From the NCBI RefSeq assembly GCF_040802235.1, contig NW_027332181.1, positions 124,001-188,000 of the forward strand: a stretch of DNA of 64,000 bases, read 5' to 3'. How positions within the stretch are numbered: position 1 is the stretch's first letter; every line of letters starts with the position of its first letter. Under the pieces are notes generated by a model. That model searched no databases and was not told where the DNA came from. It worked only from the letters and a program-made list of their open reading frames with translations. Position numbers and translations under genes: made by a program. Source of the stretch: Manis javanica. Its lineage: Eukaryota > Chordata > Mammalia > Pholidota > Manidae. Shown piece by piece: positions 1-10,935 of this stretch.

Positions 1-936
1 CAGGATGTTGTAGGTCTGGAGATGGGACTAGAGTCAGACTGGACGGCCCTATGGTCCTTGGCAACTCAGAGCTCCTATATTTCAAAGAAAATCCACAGTT
101 ATATTTAGAGACTATTAAAGGATTAAGACTGAGCTCCTTAATGCCTCTACTCATCATGACTTAAGTCTGGGTGGTCAGCATGACTAAATTCGGACTTTCT
201 GGCTTCTGCCCTGCCTTTCGTGTCTGAGGGACAATCTCTCCCCGTTCCCCTGACAAATGGGATGCTCCTGAGGGGGGCTGAGGCTAGCTACTACAGCCCA
301 GCGAGTAAGACGGGAGGCCTGAAAGCAGAGAGAGGAGACAGGGAAGAGAGGAGGAGGAAGGGAAAGAGAAGGGGAGGGTAGAGAAGATGGTAGAGAAGAT
401 GGATTTGTTGGCCACTGACTTTTCTCTCCTTTTCCCTGGCTCACTTCGTGTAGTCCATGGTGACTTTCCTACATTTATCTTCTCCTCTGTGAAGTCTCTA
501 CTTTCTGGAATTGTCTTAGCAACATAATTTAGTATCCTAGACTGACTCCTAGAATGCTTCCTCCTAAAGTTGGAGAGGACTCAGGAATCCATTTGGTCCT
601 AGCTCTTAAAAGATACTATCTCTCCATTTTTCAAGTGTAGTAGTTGAGCCCACAGGAGCCAGACAACATACCACGGACACACAGCCAACACCCAGGGAGC
701 TTTCAATCCTGGTCTGTTATCTGGTTATAAAACTCCTTTTAAAAGTTGTACTTTTTTTCCTTAACTCTGAATACTTGATAGAAAGTTCTTTGTTTTCTAT
801 GTTCCCTAATTCTCTTAGATTAAAATTTTACAAAGTATTTCATCCATATAGAAAAGTTCAAGAAATGATACCCACATACCACCATTTGGGGATCATTTTT
901 GATGATCTGAATTTAATCTTAGCTAACATTTTTCAG
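1..936. other. Probable AKNAD1 intron; homopurine tract
   Basis: I found no exon here whose phase fits the exon at 937. Positions 318-402 form a nearly uninterrupted G/A tract. The remainder has no recognisable repeat or gene. Confidence 0.4.
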
Positions 937-1018
937 CTCATTCAAAACCAAAACGGATCTGTTCCCAGAGAACGAATTCAAAATCCTCTCAAGATGAACA
1001 TGAGCCCCTAACAGGAAA
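937..1018 (+). CDS. AKNAD1: AKNAD1 coding exon, third from last (probable)
   Basis: A pyrimidine-rich tract and CAG acceptor end at 936, and a strong GTAAGT donor begins at 1019. The frame with two leading bases is open across the exon and reads HSKPKRICSQRTNSKS and onward, a polar Ser/Lys/Gln-rich stretch. The exon ends two bases into a codon, and the next exon (3200) supplies exactly one base, giving Lys. This phase match across a 2.2 kb intron is the main support. The gene name rests on the last exon and on position next to STXBP3. No catalytic motif is visible. An earlier exon must exist to the left, but I could not place one in 1-936. Confidence 0.6.
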
Positions 1019-1159
1019 GTAAGTCTTTTGTTAATGATAATAAAAATGGCTACCCGTTGGCAGGGTGCATACAATATTCTTAGTGCATTAAATTGCCTGC
1101 CCAAGATCACCTAGATTCATAGGGAGTAGAGCTACTTAGGATTCAAACCTAGGTCTAAT

Positions 1160-1790
1160 ACTTCAATCATTCATTTATCCAACAAATATTTGAGTGTCAA
1201 TAGCAGGGTGCTATGCTAGTTGTTGAGAACATAATGACAAAGTCAACTAATGTGCCTGTCCTCATGGAGCTTACTTTTTCGGTACAGGAACCAGTCTTTA
1301 TAAGTGCCAAAGTTGGGGGAGGGTGTATAGGGTGCTATTACCTAATTTGGGGGTTCAGGGGCGCATGAATGAACTAACAAGGGGAAGTATGGGTTAAGAA
1401 TAAAAAACATTAGTCTAAGGAATCTTCCTGGTGTGCAAAGGCCCTTGGCAAGTTCAGGAACAGTTGCTGGAGCTTAGAAGAGGGACTGGCAATGGGTAAG
1501 ATAGGCCTGCAGAGGAAGGCTGGTGGGATGGGCCAGGCCAGACTGTGCTATGGCTTGTCAGCTCTACGAGGGATTTCGGACTCTTAGGTATAACAGGAAG
1601 TCAATTAAGTCTTTTTTAACCAGAGTGTTTTTAAAGTTTTCTAGTGTTTTAAAAGATCATTCTAATACTGAGAGTGAATGAATTAGAGAATAGATTGGAG
1701 GAGAGAGGCCAAATAAAAGGGTAGTGCAGCAATCCAGGTGAGATGATGGCAGCTTGGCCAAAGGAGGTAGGAGAGAAGTCTAGTATTCAT
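1160..1790 (+). mobile_element. L2 LINE fragment
   Basis: This contains the L2-type phrases CATTTATCCAACAAATATTT and CCTGTCCTCATGGAGCTTAC. Further on it has the diverged L2-like stretch with 'gtgcaaaggcccttggc' and 'aaaagatcattctaatactg'. It is old and heavily mutated. Confidence 0.6.
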
Positions 1791-1884
1791 GAGCTATTTA
1801 GGAGGCAGAATCAACAGTGTAGCACATGGCTAAACCTCAGGTTCTGCGATCACATTCAGTTTGAACCCACTATTTACTACCATA

Positions 1885-2125
1885 GTGCAGCGAAGTGTTT
1901 AAGAATATGGCCTCTGGGGAGTATTTAGGTTTGCACCTTGGTTTTGTGTCCTTGGCCAGGTTGCTTGACCTCTCTGTGCTTCCCTTTCCCCCTGTGTTTT
2001 CCCATTATTCCTCAAGTTAGAATAATAGTACCAAACTCATTGGGAGAGTCAATACACAAAAAGCACTTAGAAAGCAAGGTACCTGGCACTCAGCAAGTGA
2101 TGGCTATTGCTATTGTTGCTAATGG
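1885..2125 (+). mobile_element. MIR SINE
   Basis: The MIR core is recognisable: an exon-like 'tgtccttggccaggttgcttgacctctctgtgcttccc' block, followed by 'aaagcacttag' and 'acctggcactcagcaagtg'. It is an ancient tRNA-derived SINE. Confidence 0.75.
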
Positions 2126-3034
2126 CGACTGACTAGACTGGGGAGATGGAAGACTCTGAAACCCACCGTCTTCCCCCTGCCCAGGGTTTTCATTAGCTAC
2201 GGGACCCTGATGCTGAGTCACCTCTCTCACCTGGAGACAGATCCAACGTATCAAACTAACCTTCAGAACCAACTGATGCTAATGTGGTTGGGGAGAGGGA
2301 TAAAGAGAAGCTTAGAATCTCAAGCATTTGAAGTCAGACTTATTGGAGATGATATTGCTCAAAAGTGTTGTATGTACCAAAGAAGTAATGCTTAACAGAA
2401 GGAACTCAAGCCAAGGGAAGATGTGAGGATGGTTCCATGGCCCACCTGTCAACAGGCAAGGCCTTGTGGCATCCCTTAGAGCCACTGCTCACAGTTGTGC
2501 AAAGCATAACTCCAGGCAGTGCCCTTCACATACTTTGTGAGTGAAACCCCCTCGAGCCATGCAGTGCAGAACCTGAACAACTGTACATAGTGACCCTCGC
2601 ACCCCTCATTCACCCAGACCATCACTAAGACAAAGTCATAGTTACAGTGTAGTGGTTCAAGGGAACCTGTTTACTTAATGAGGTGCTGTTTTTAATTTTT
2701 ATACCACTGCTGCCTCCATGCTGTGTAAGCATACCGGTGTTAGAATGAACTCAACTCAAAGTGCCTGCAATTGTCAGATTTGTATGTACTTATGTTATAA
2801 ACATGCAGGGTAGGTTAGCCCCCAAAGAATGAAAACTGAATAAAAGTCCCTTTGGAGACTTGCCTCTTTCTGTGCCAATGGAAAAGCAGACAGACCCTGG
2901 GAGGAAATACCCTTCATGGTGATAGGAACCACCTTTTTCTGAGTTTCAACTGGGGTCAACTACAGTGCGGCTCAGAGCTAGCTACAAAAGGCAGAGGGTA
3001 TGTGAATTCCTCCCGCCGACCACCACCACCCCCC

Positions 3035-3064
3035 CACGCGCGCGCGCGCACACACACACACGCG
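3035..3064. repeat. (CG)n(CA)n alternating tract
   Basis: Strict purine-pyrimidine alternation with a CG-rich left half and a CA right half, directly after a C-rich (CCA)n/C8 stretch. Such tracts can adopt Z-DNA. It lies ~135 bp upstream of an AKNAD1 exon. Confidence 0.9.
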
Positions 3065-3199
3065 GCCATTACTGAACCAGAGTTGATGGTGATGCTTTAT
3101 ACAATATCAACACGCTTTTGCTTTTTAGAAAAACTTTTAAGGCTTTCATGACCTACAATTCAGACCTTGCTTACCTTCACCCTATTTCCACTCCTGCAG

Positions 3200-3257
3200 G
3201 ATTTCTGGAAGAAAATCCTCAAGCAGATTTAGCACTACTGAAGAAACGGAATCTGAG
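3200..3257 (+). CDS. AKNAD1: AKNAD1 coding exon, second from last (probable)
   Basis: The acceptor CTCCTGCAG precedes 3200 and the donor GTGAGG follows 3257. The first base completes the Lys codon begun at 1018. The rest reads ISGRKSSSRFSTTEETESE, a Ser/Thr/Glu-rich low-complexity segment, and ends on a codon boundary that joins in phase with the exon at 3983. I see no known domain in it. The call depends on splice sites and phase rather than on similarity I can verify. Confidence 0.65.
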
Positions 3258-3982
3258 GTGAGGACTTAGGAAAAAAAAGTCCTGGAATCCTTGAAGCTTG
3301 TAAGTTTGGTCTTGACCACAAAACTGATGGATTTTAAATTATTACAGTATGCATGCATCAGAAAATGCTGCCAGAAAGTTTGTGCTCAGCAGTAACATAC
3401 ACAGCCTGAGCAGACACACATGGCTTTTATTATTCCTAAAATGGTTCCAAGGGAAATTTCCTGGAGTGTTTTTGTGGGTGGTGCCCCAGCTATAGGATTC
3501 CCCTGGCCCAGTTGTGAAGCCACTAGAGACTGTTTTCAGCTGCTCACAAGTCGGTTCCAGTGACAGAACTGCCAGCAGTTTCCTAATCCCAGGGCACTTT
3601 CAAATCCTTCCACAATGCTGTATATATCTGGGTGCCCTCTCAGTGGCTACGGGCCTGAGTCCCCTTCAACCTGCCACACCCCCGCAGAGCTTTTCTTCTC
3701 ACAGATCTTTTTCTCTGCAGCAGGGAAACAGCCCAGCAGGTTGCTGACCTCACCCTCTGATTCATGCTCATCAGTCACGCGTTGGTCTTTTTTCTGCCCC
3801 TTTCCCTAAAAAAATACATTCCATCTCAGACTGGTTTCCTAGGAAACCAACCTTCAAAAACAGAAATAGACTGGGTGGAAATGAGAATATTCCACAAATC
3901 CCGCCTTCCAATATTTAATAATGAGAGAACCCCATTAACAAATAGTAAGTTGATCTAAAATGTGTGGACTTTCTCTCTGTAG

Positions 3983-4111
3983 ATTTTAAACTCGTCTTTG
4001 GATCATCCCCTAAAGACAGCAACCAATTTGAAACAAACTACTGATCAAATGATTAGAACTATTGCAGAAGATCTTGTCAAAGTTCAGAGGTGGAGGAATC
4101 AACTGAAATAA
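3983..4111 (+). CDS. AKNAD1: AKNAD1 terminal coding exon with stop (probable)
   Basis: The acceptor TTTCTCTCTGTAG ends at 3982. The frame runs 42 codons to TAA at 4109-4111. The end of the protein reads TIAEDLVKVQRWRNQLK, an amphipathic helix-like tail with many Lys/Arg that I associate with the C terminus of AKNAD1 (AKNA-domain-containing 1, a poorly characterised relative of the centrosomal/AT-hook protein AKNA). The gene runs toward STXBP3, leaving ~6.7 kb between the two stop codons, as in the human order I recall. Alternative: another AKNA-like gene, but synteny favours AKNAD1. Confidence 0.7.
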   Translation: MLNSSLDHPLKTATNLKQTTDQMIRTIAEDLVKVQRWRNQLK

Positions 4112-4317
4112 TAGTTCAACCCAAGGTAACCAAAGATTAAAAAAAAAAAATAAGTGAAGAAAACTTGATCTCCCCCAAAAAGTATTTTACTAATTATACA
4201 ATTCAGGAAGATGACTTTCTAGAGAAAATAACAAAACTGTAAGCACTGGGACACAAAGTGCTTAAATGATCAAACAAATGGATTATTAACATCAAAATCA
4301 ACAAGTATTTATTTCAA

Positions 4318-4346
4318 AATAAATGCTATTCTTAATTCATAATAAA
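4318..4346 (+). terminator. Candidate AKNAD1 poly(A) signals
   Basis: Two AATAAA hexamers (4318-4323 and 4341-4346) lie ~210-235 bp after the TAA. Just downstream, old HAL1/L1M sequence begins. The cleavage site cannot be seen from sequence alone. Confidence 0.4.
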
Positions 4347-4379
4347 AGAAATCAAAGCCATAAAACATTTTACCTCCTA

Positions 4380-4930
4380 AGATGGCAAAAACTGAAGTTT
4401 AAAAAACCCAGTGTCAGTGAGGATGGGGGAAGACAGGTACTCTCAACACTGCTGGTGGAAGTATAAACTTTAAAAGCACTTATCTGTGGAGCAGTGATTC
4501 CACTACTGGCAATTTACTTTGGAGGTAACTCACACTGCAGGCCATGATGTGCATGGGGATGGCCACCTGAGCACGCTAAGGGGACCAGCCCCCAGAGAAA
4601 CTTATCTAAATACCTTATGTGACGATTCATAAGTAAGTCATACAGTTAATACTCTGCAGCCAGTGAAAAGAATAAGGGGATTATTTGCAAGGCTGTGGAA
4701 AGATGACTAGTACATATACTGTGACCTCATTTGTGTGTTTTCCAAAGGGCATACATATTTTCTGAAAAGAAACAAAAAATATCCACTGGATCTCTAGGGA
4801 ATTGAACTGGGAAATTCTGCAGGGAAGGAAGGTTCTTTTCATTTACTTTCTGTAATGTATGTTTATATAATTTTTTGCTTAAAGATCTCTTAAAGTCAGA
4901 AATATGCAAAAATGGCAGTTTTTGATCTAG
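4380..4930 (+). mobile_element. Old L1M/HAL1 3' fragment
   Basis: Degenerate L1 ORF2-end text: 'ctctcaacactgctggtgg', then 'attccactactggcaattt', and later 'gaataaggggattatttgcaa'. Too diverged for subfamily assignment. Confidence 0.5.
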
Positions 4931-5644
4931 GACAAATAACAGTAAGTTGATCTGGGTGATTATAATGAAATGAAAAGTGAAGATATCAAAATTGTGTACC
5001 AGGGATTAAGTAAATTTATATACATTTCACAAATAATGCCACAGCCGTATATTACTGGCTCTTTCCCTCTTGAGGCCTCCATTCACTCCAAAAGTTAAAT
5101 AAATGGTTTCACAACCCCCAGAGTTTTGCTCAAGTGGTAAGAAGAGAGTTGAATCCATTCCCACTTTGAAGACTTGTGGTAACTAAGGCAGCTGTTATTT
5201 TCTGGCTGGCTGGAGAATGGGCTATTTTTAACTGTAGGGCTTAGAAACTGGTTTAGCCTGCCCAGAAGAGATAAAGCAGAGGTCAGCCTCAAGATACCTC
5301 CAACTTTGTGGCTAACTTTACTTTGCTGTGGCACTATAGAGAGTGAAGACCAGTAGTAGTATTTTAAGAGAAAAGAGGGAGCTTAGAAGAGGGAGTGTAT
5401 GTGCTAAGGGGCTTCTAGATTTATCACAGACCTAAATTTAATCACACTTGATAACCAGTTTTGTACGCCAAGCATTACTATCCTGTCCCCAAGCTTAAAG
5501 CTACACCCTTCTTTGCCTTGGGTTGAAGTGTTCATTAGTTCTTAACCTTTTTCGGTTCAATCCTCTTTGAGAACCTATTGACAGATACGGAGTCTCCCTC
5601 CTCCATGCTCCCATGGAAAAGGGAGAACATGCATGAATTTTTTT
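4931..5644. other. Intergenic, no recognised feature
   Basis: Between the AKNAD1 end and the L1 at 5657 I see only A/T-rich unique-looking sequence. Short open frames here have no gene-like support. Confidence 0.5.
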
Positions 5645-6033
5645 CACACAATTTTTTAAAATTAAGGTATCATTGATATACAATCTTATGAAGGTTTCAC
5701 ATGGAATTGTGGTTTCAACATTCACCCATATTATCAAGTCCACCACTCCACTCCATTGCAATCACTGTCCATCAGCATAGTAAAATGCTGTAGAGTCATT
5801 ATTTGTCTTCTTCATGCTGTACTGCCTTTCCTGTGACCTACCTGTAATTGTGATTGCGAATTATAGCGCTCCTTAATCCCCTTCTCCCTCCCTCCTGTTC
5901 CACCCTCCCCAGTCCCTTCTTGGAGTCTGTGAGTCTGCTGCCATTTTGTTCCTTCAGTTTTGCTTTGTTGTTACACTCCACAAATGAGGGAAATCATTTG
6001 GTACTTGTCTTTCTCCTTTTGCACACAATTTTT
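5645..6033 (-). mobile_element. 5'-truncated L1 3' end with target-site duplication
   Basis: The L1 body is 5657-6021, inverted, and contains only the 3' UTR and the last bases of ORF2. It matches the 3' ends of the other young L1s here: the 'cactgtccatcagcatagta' block and a C-rich tract complementary to their G-rich tract. The 12-bp duplication CACACAATTTTT flanks it at 5645-5656 and 6022-6033. No ERV extension is present. Confidence 0.85.
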
Positions 6034-7094
6034 AGAAGTTCATGGACACCTGAAGCAAATCCATGGTATCCAAGTTAGAAAGGACTACCATAAAGGAATG
6101 TTCCTAAGCCCTCAAATTAACCTTTATAGAAACTTACTATTGTAATCATTTTTTATTTAAAAATATGGCCCAACTCTTCTTTATTAAATTGTATTCTAAA
6201 TGTAATTTTACATTTGATGATTGAGGATCATTATGAACAATCACCGCAACATGCCTAATTTAAGAAACAGAAATAGAGAAATTTCTTTAAGGAGTCCTGG
6301 AAAAGTGCTAAGCTCTAGCTCATTAGGAGTAACTTTATATTTACTGACTCTGTAGCCTTGGCTGCCTCCTCCCTCATGCAACTATTCTGTGTCAATTCTG
6401 ATAGACTGCTTATCTAATTTTGCTGCATTAATAAACCAGAAAAACAAGCTTAAGCAATTGTATCTCTGATGCTGAGTCAAAGGGCTCAGCAGTGCTGAGG
6501 GCAAGTGTGCTGTAGAGAAACACTTGGCAGTTTTCACCGTTCAAAGGCTGAACAATGTGAATCCATTATACTTTATAAACCAAGCACATTTCAACAGAAA
6601 GGAAAACTGTGCTTGTGCTTCAGAGATGGTGAATAAAATGGTTTGTTAGTTGCAACAAGTCTTTTTAGAGTTTTCATATCAGAATCTATAATTGTTATTC
6701 TAATGGTGGGGGTGGGGTGGGAATCAATTTATACTAGAAATTTGTGAGATGACCCCTTGTCTTCAAATTCACTGAGAAATTTAGGAAACCAAGGGTCTCT
6801 CCAATTCTAAGCTTAAAATAAACATGAAATGCGGGCCTCAAAGGATCTCCTATCAGTGTGATGTGGTAAAGTGATCACTGAGGTCTTAAGTGACTGAATG
6901 AATGGGCCAGTATTTACTGTCATCACACTCTTAAGTTCCATTTGTCATATGGCACTACTTTAGTGTAAATCTGTTCCACACATGTACTAACCCTAGATAG
7001 GTGCCAAGCACACGAAGATCTCAGATAAAATGCAGACACCAAAAATTAACCCTCATTGGTAAAGTACTGTTTTCATGTTTGATATGCAAAGAGC

Positions 7095-7300
7095 ACTATT
7101 TGTTGATGGCGAGCCTTCCCTCTTTGCACACAAAATTCGGTTAAATCACATAACCTCTTTGTGCCTTAGTTTCCCCAGCTTTAAAATGGAAGTGATAACA
7201 ACAGCACCTATCCTTACCGGGTTAAATGAGGTAATAAAAGCATCTGAAAACAGTACCTGGAACATATAAAAGCATTAATCATTTGCATATTATTATTTTA
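7095..7300 (+). mobile_element. MIR SINE
   Basis: It has MIR core text 'cataacctctttgtgcctta' followed by 'gtttccccagctttaaaatg', 'taaatgaggtaataaaagc' and 'gtacctggaacat'. Confidence 0.75.
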
Positions 7301-8389
7301 TTTTCACAACTTGATTAAATACCAAGTTAGGAAATATATAAAAAATGATTTTCTGCATATAAAAAAATGTTTGAAAAGATTAACATGAAACGATTCAATT
7401 CACATAGAACGACAAAAGATATTATAGCAATATGCAGTACCTTTATGAGAAAAATGAAGATTCTGGAGGTCATAAAAATTTAAATGACCTCCAGTAAATG
7501 AAGACATTCTGTATTCTTGAATTTCAAGTTTCAATATTATAAAGCTATCAATTTTTCTTAAATTAACCTATAAATTTACCTAATGAAAACACCAAAAGAA
7601 CTTTCGGTTTTAACAAAATGACACTAAGGTTCATTTTGAAAAATGTAACAGCCAGAAAATTTCTGAAAAATAACAGCAATTTAGTGTGGGTGGAGTAGAG
7701 ATTACAGCCATTATATTTTAAAGCATACCATGAATTAAAATACATAGGAAAAAACAAATCTAAACTATAGGTTAATAAAAGACTCCAGAAACAGACCAAA
7801 ATATAAATACAATCTATGCTAAAAGTAGTACTTCCAGATAAGCTGGGGAAAGAGGGATTACCCAATACATTTTGGTACACTATCTGCTTGTTTGGAAAGA
7901 AAGCTGGATTCCTGTTAAATACTCTTTTATCAGTCAGGGTTCACTGTAGGAAGAGAATCCACTCATGTATTTCAAGCAGAAGGGGCTTTAATACAGAGAA
8001 TTAGATACTTTAAAATCATGAAAAAAGCTATAGGAACAGAAACTGGGGGTCACCGTGCTTTTAGACTCAAAGTTGTATCACCATCTGTGATCCAGGGACA
8101 GGAAGCTACTGTTGCCACTGAAACTGACACTGCCTATCCCCATGAGGAGGTAACAGACACGAACACATGGGGTCTGGTGGCTACAAACAACTCCAGTTGG
8201 CTTGCTTTTCCCTGTTCCCCTGGCACAGCCACTTGAATGGTCTCTGCTTCCTTTCTACCTTCCAAATCTTGACCAAATGCAAATCATTAGCAGAATCCAG
8301 CCTGTTCAGAACCCTACTTTCCTTTGAATCTGAAAAACTTCATTTTTAGCCCTTTAATCCTTGTGGTATGGGTTGGAGAGACATGGGAC

Positions 8390-8900
8390 ATAATGCCAAG
8401 TGCTAAGAGACAATATAAATATGTAGCATACATTCTCATACTAAAATCAGTTCCAGATGGATGAAAGAGTTACCTGTAAAAATTAAATGAACCCATCAAA
8501 ATGTTCTAGAAGACACAACAGGTGAATTTATAATCTTGTGTGCAAAAGGTATTTCTAAGCACCAACATAAAATTCAGAAGCCATAAAGGAAAAGTGATGC
8601 ATTTATCTAAGTACAAGTTAAAAATGGTGATATCTATCGGTATTTTAAATGCACAAATACTTTGACCAGTTATGCCACTCACTGCTGGAAATTGATGTTA
8701 CAGAAATATCTATGTATGTTTGCAAACGTATGTACCAACAAAGCAAAATTCTGAGTTTAAATGATATATAAAATTATGGTCTAGCACATGGCAAAACAGT
8801 ATGAGGCCAAGTAAAAGGAGAAATTTGAAAAGATGTATCCCTTGTGTAACACATATGCAGACATATCTTTATATCATCCAACCTCATAAAAACATCACAT
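8390..8900 (+). mobile_element. Old L1M/HAL1 fragment
   Basis: Degenerate L1 ORF2 end: 'agatggatgaaagagttacc', 'ataaaattcagaagccataaa' and 'ccactcactgctggaaattg', in that order. Confidence 0.45.
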
Positions 8901-9033
8901 TATTATTTTTTTAAAAGTCAGCAGGGGTCATCTTGGTAGGAATATTACAGTGCATTCTTTTCCTTCTTGGTAACTCTGTGATTTAGAACTTTCAAACTTC
9001 CCAAATTTCCCTTCCTCCCCAACAAAACAAAAC

Positions 9034-10238
9034 AATTTTTTTTTGGTATCACTATCTACAATTACATGAGGAACATTATGTTTACTAGACTCCCCCCGTC
9101 ACTGACACCCCCAACATACCCCATTACAGTCACTGTCCATCAGTGTAGTAAGATGCTATAGAATCACTACTTGTCTGCTCTGTGTTGTACAGCCCTCCCC
9201 GTGCCCCCCTCATTATGTCTGCTAATAGTAATGTCCCTTTTTGTCCCCTTATCCCTCCCTTCCCACCCATCCTCCTCAGTCCCTTTCCCTTTGGTAACTG
9301 CTAGTCCATTCTTGGGTTCTGTGATTCTGCTGCTGTTTTGTTCCTTCAGTTTTTTTCCTTTGTTCTTATACTCTACAGATGAGTGAAATCATTTGATACT
9401 TGTCTTTTTCCGCCTGGCTTATTTCACTGAGCATAATACCCTTTAGCTCCATCCATGTTGTTGAAATGGTAGGATTTGTTTTCTTCTTATGGCTGAATAA
9501 TATTCCATTGTGTATATGTATCACATCTTCTTTATCCATTCATCTACTGATGGACACTTAGGTTGCTTCCATTTCTTGGCTATTGTAAATAGTGCTGTGA
9601 TAAACATAGGGGTGCATATGTCTTTTTCAAACTGGGCTACTGCATTCTTAGGGTAAATTCCTAGGAGTTGAATTCCTGGGTCAAATGGTATTTCTATTTT
9701 GAGCTTTTTGAGGAACCTCCATACTGCTTTCCACAATGGTTGAACTAATTTACATTCCCACCAGCAGTGTAGGAGGGTTCCCCTTTCTCGGCAACCTCGC
9801 CAACATTTCTTGTTGTTTGTCTTTTGGATGGTGGCGATGCTTACTGGTGTGAGGTGATATCTCATTGTGGTTTTAATTTGCATTTCTCTGAAGACAAGCA
9901 ATGTGGAGCATCTTTTCATGTGTCTGTTGGCCATCTGATTTTCTTCTTTGGAGAACTGTTCAGCTCTGCCCATTTTTTAATTGGATTATTTGCTTTTTGT
10001 TTGTTGAGGTGCTTGAGCTCTTTATGTATTTTGGATGTCAGCCCTTTATTGGATCTGTCATTTATAAATATATTCTCCCATACTGTAGGGTACCTTTTTC
10101 TTCTGATGGTGTCCTTTGCTGTACAAAAGCTTTTCAGCTTGATATAGTCCGACTGTTCATTTTTGCTTTTGTTTCTTCCCTTGCCCGGGGAGATATGTTC
10201 ATGAAGAAGTTGCTCATGTTTATGTCCAAGAGATTTTA
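9034..10238 (-). mobile_element. 5'-truncated young L1 (ORF2 3' part and 3' UTR)
   Basis: The inverted L1 has its poly(A) (T-run at 9034-9044) on the left and its truncation point at ~10238. The 3' UTR carries the C-rich complement of the G-rich tract. The ORF2 C-terminal part is readable in pieces, including the Cys-rich [16 protein letters not shown] zinc-knuckle-like motif, but is interrupted by stops and shifts. It ends close to the STXBP3 3' UTR. I could not find a convincing target-site duplication. Confidence 0.85.
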
Positions 10239-10840
10239 ACACTAAGACAATTTTTGTAACTATATTTTTATTTTCTCTTAGAATGTTCACAATTATTTCT
10301 GGCTTCCTAATTTAAACATACATAATTTCAAAATTATATAAAATTGTGTTCTTTAGAAATATCTAGCAAACAGTATATACTGTGAAATAATTTTATTTCT
10401 ATTAGCAACTGAAGTATAAAGGAAATGGTGGTTTCATTTGAAAGAAAATTGTACTTACAGAAATTATCATACATACACATTTACGGTTTTTACTTTTATA
10501 ATCTTTTCATTTAAAATCATTTTTCCTCAGGAAAAAAAATACACTTCAGCATAAGATAGATCTAAGTATCTAACAAGCAATTAGTATGTACACAGGTAGC
10601 TGTGAAAAATTACCTACAACTCTATTTTGTTCCAAAGGTGAAAAAATTTGCTTTTAGAGAGTATTTCACCATTTCTTCTCATCATCTACAAAGCAGCAAA
10701 AATATTAAATTATTAAAAATGGTAAACCCAATGATACATAATCATAAGCAGTCCCTTAAGAAACAGATTGAAAAGTCATTATTTCATAAAATATTTACAT
10801 TGTTTACATTATATGATAGCAATCTCCAAACCAAAAAAAG
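10239..10840 (-). other. STXBP3: STXBP3 3' untranslated region (likely extent)
   Basis: A/T-rich sequence between the STXBP3 stop and the truncated L1. No repeat is recognised. The two minus-strand AATAAA hexamers in it make it a plausible complete 3' UTR. Its true end needs transcript data. Confidence 0.5.
10267..10397 (-). terminator. STXBP3: Candidate STXBP3 poly(A) signals
   Basis: Minus-strand AATAAA hexamers lie at 10392-10397 and 10267-10272, about 445 and 570 bp after the stop. The distal one is ~30 bp from the edge of the inserted L1 at 10238, so the L1 may have displaced the original downstream element. Confidence 0.4.
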
Positions 10841-10935
10841 CTATTCATCCTTAATAAAGGAGACTTTATCCTTGGGTTTATTCAGCATCTTTATATCATC
10901 CAACAGTTTTTTGGGTGTTAAAATGTGTGTAGAGC
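10841..10935 (-). CDS. STXBP3: STXBP3 exon N, terminal coding exon with stop
   Basis: Acceptor CCCCTACCAG. Gly is completed, then [20 protein letters not shown] and [10 protein letters not shown], with TAG at 10841-10843. This is the normal C terminus of the family (THxLTPxKLLDDIK). Confidence 0.95.

Larger units (their letters stand above)
1019..3199. other. AKNAD1 intron with L2, MIR and a CG/CA repeat
   Basis: Intron between two AKNAD1 exons. It holds an L2 copy (1160-1790), a MIR (1885-2125) and an alternating purine-pyrimidine tract (3035-3064). The rest (2130-3030, 3065-3199) shows no recognisable feature. Confidence 0.6.
6034..9033. other. Intergenic DNA with MIR and old L1 pieces
   Basis: It contains a MIR (7095-7300) and an old L1M/HAL1 fragment (8390-8900). 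The segment 7920-8390 has a repeat-like look (begins 'cagtcagggttcactg') but I cannot name its family. Elsewhere I see nothing. Confidence 0.4.

Noticed and set aside
3514..3958. Overlapping open frames between the last two AKNAD1 exons
   Set aside because: Codon content is arbitrary and no phase-compatible splice sites are found; the exons on either side already join in phase.
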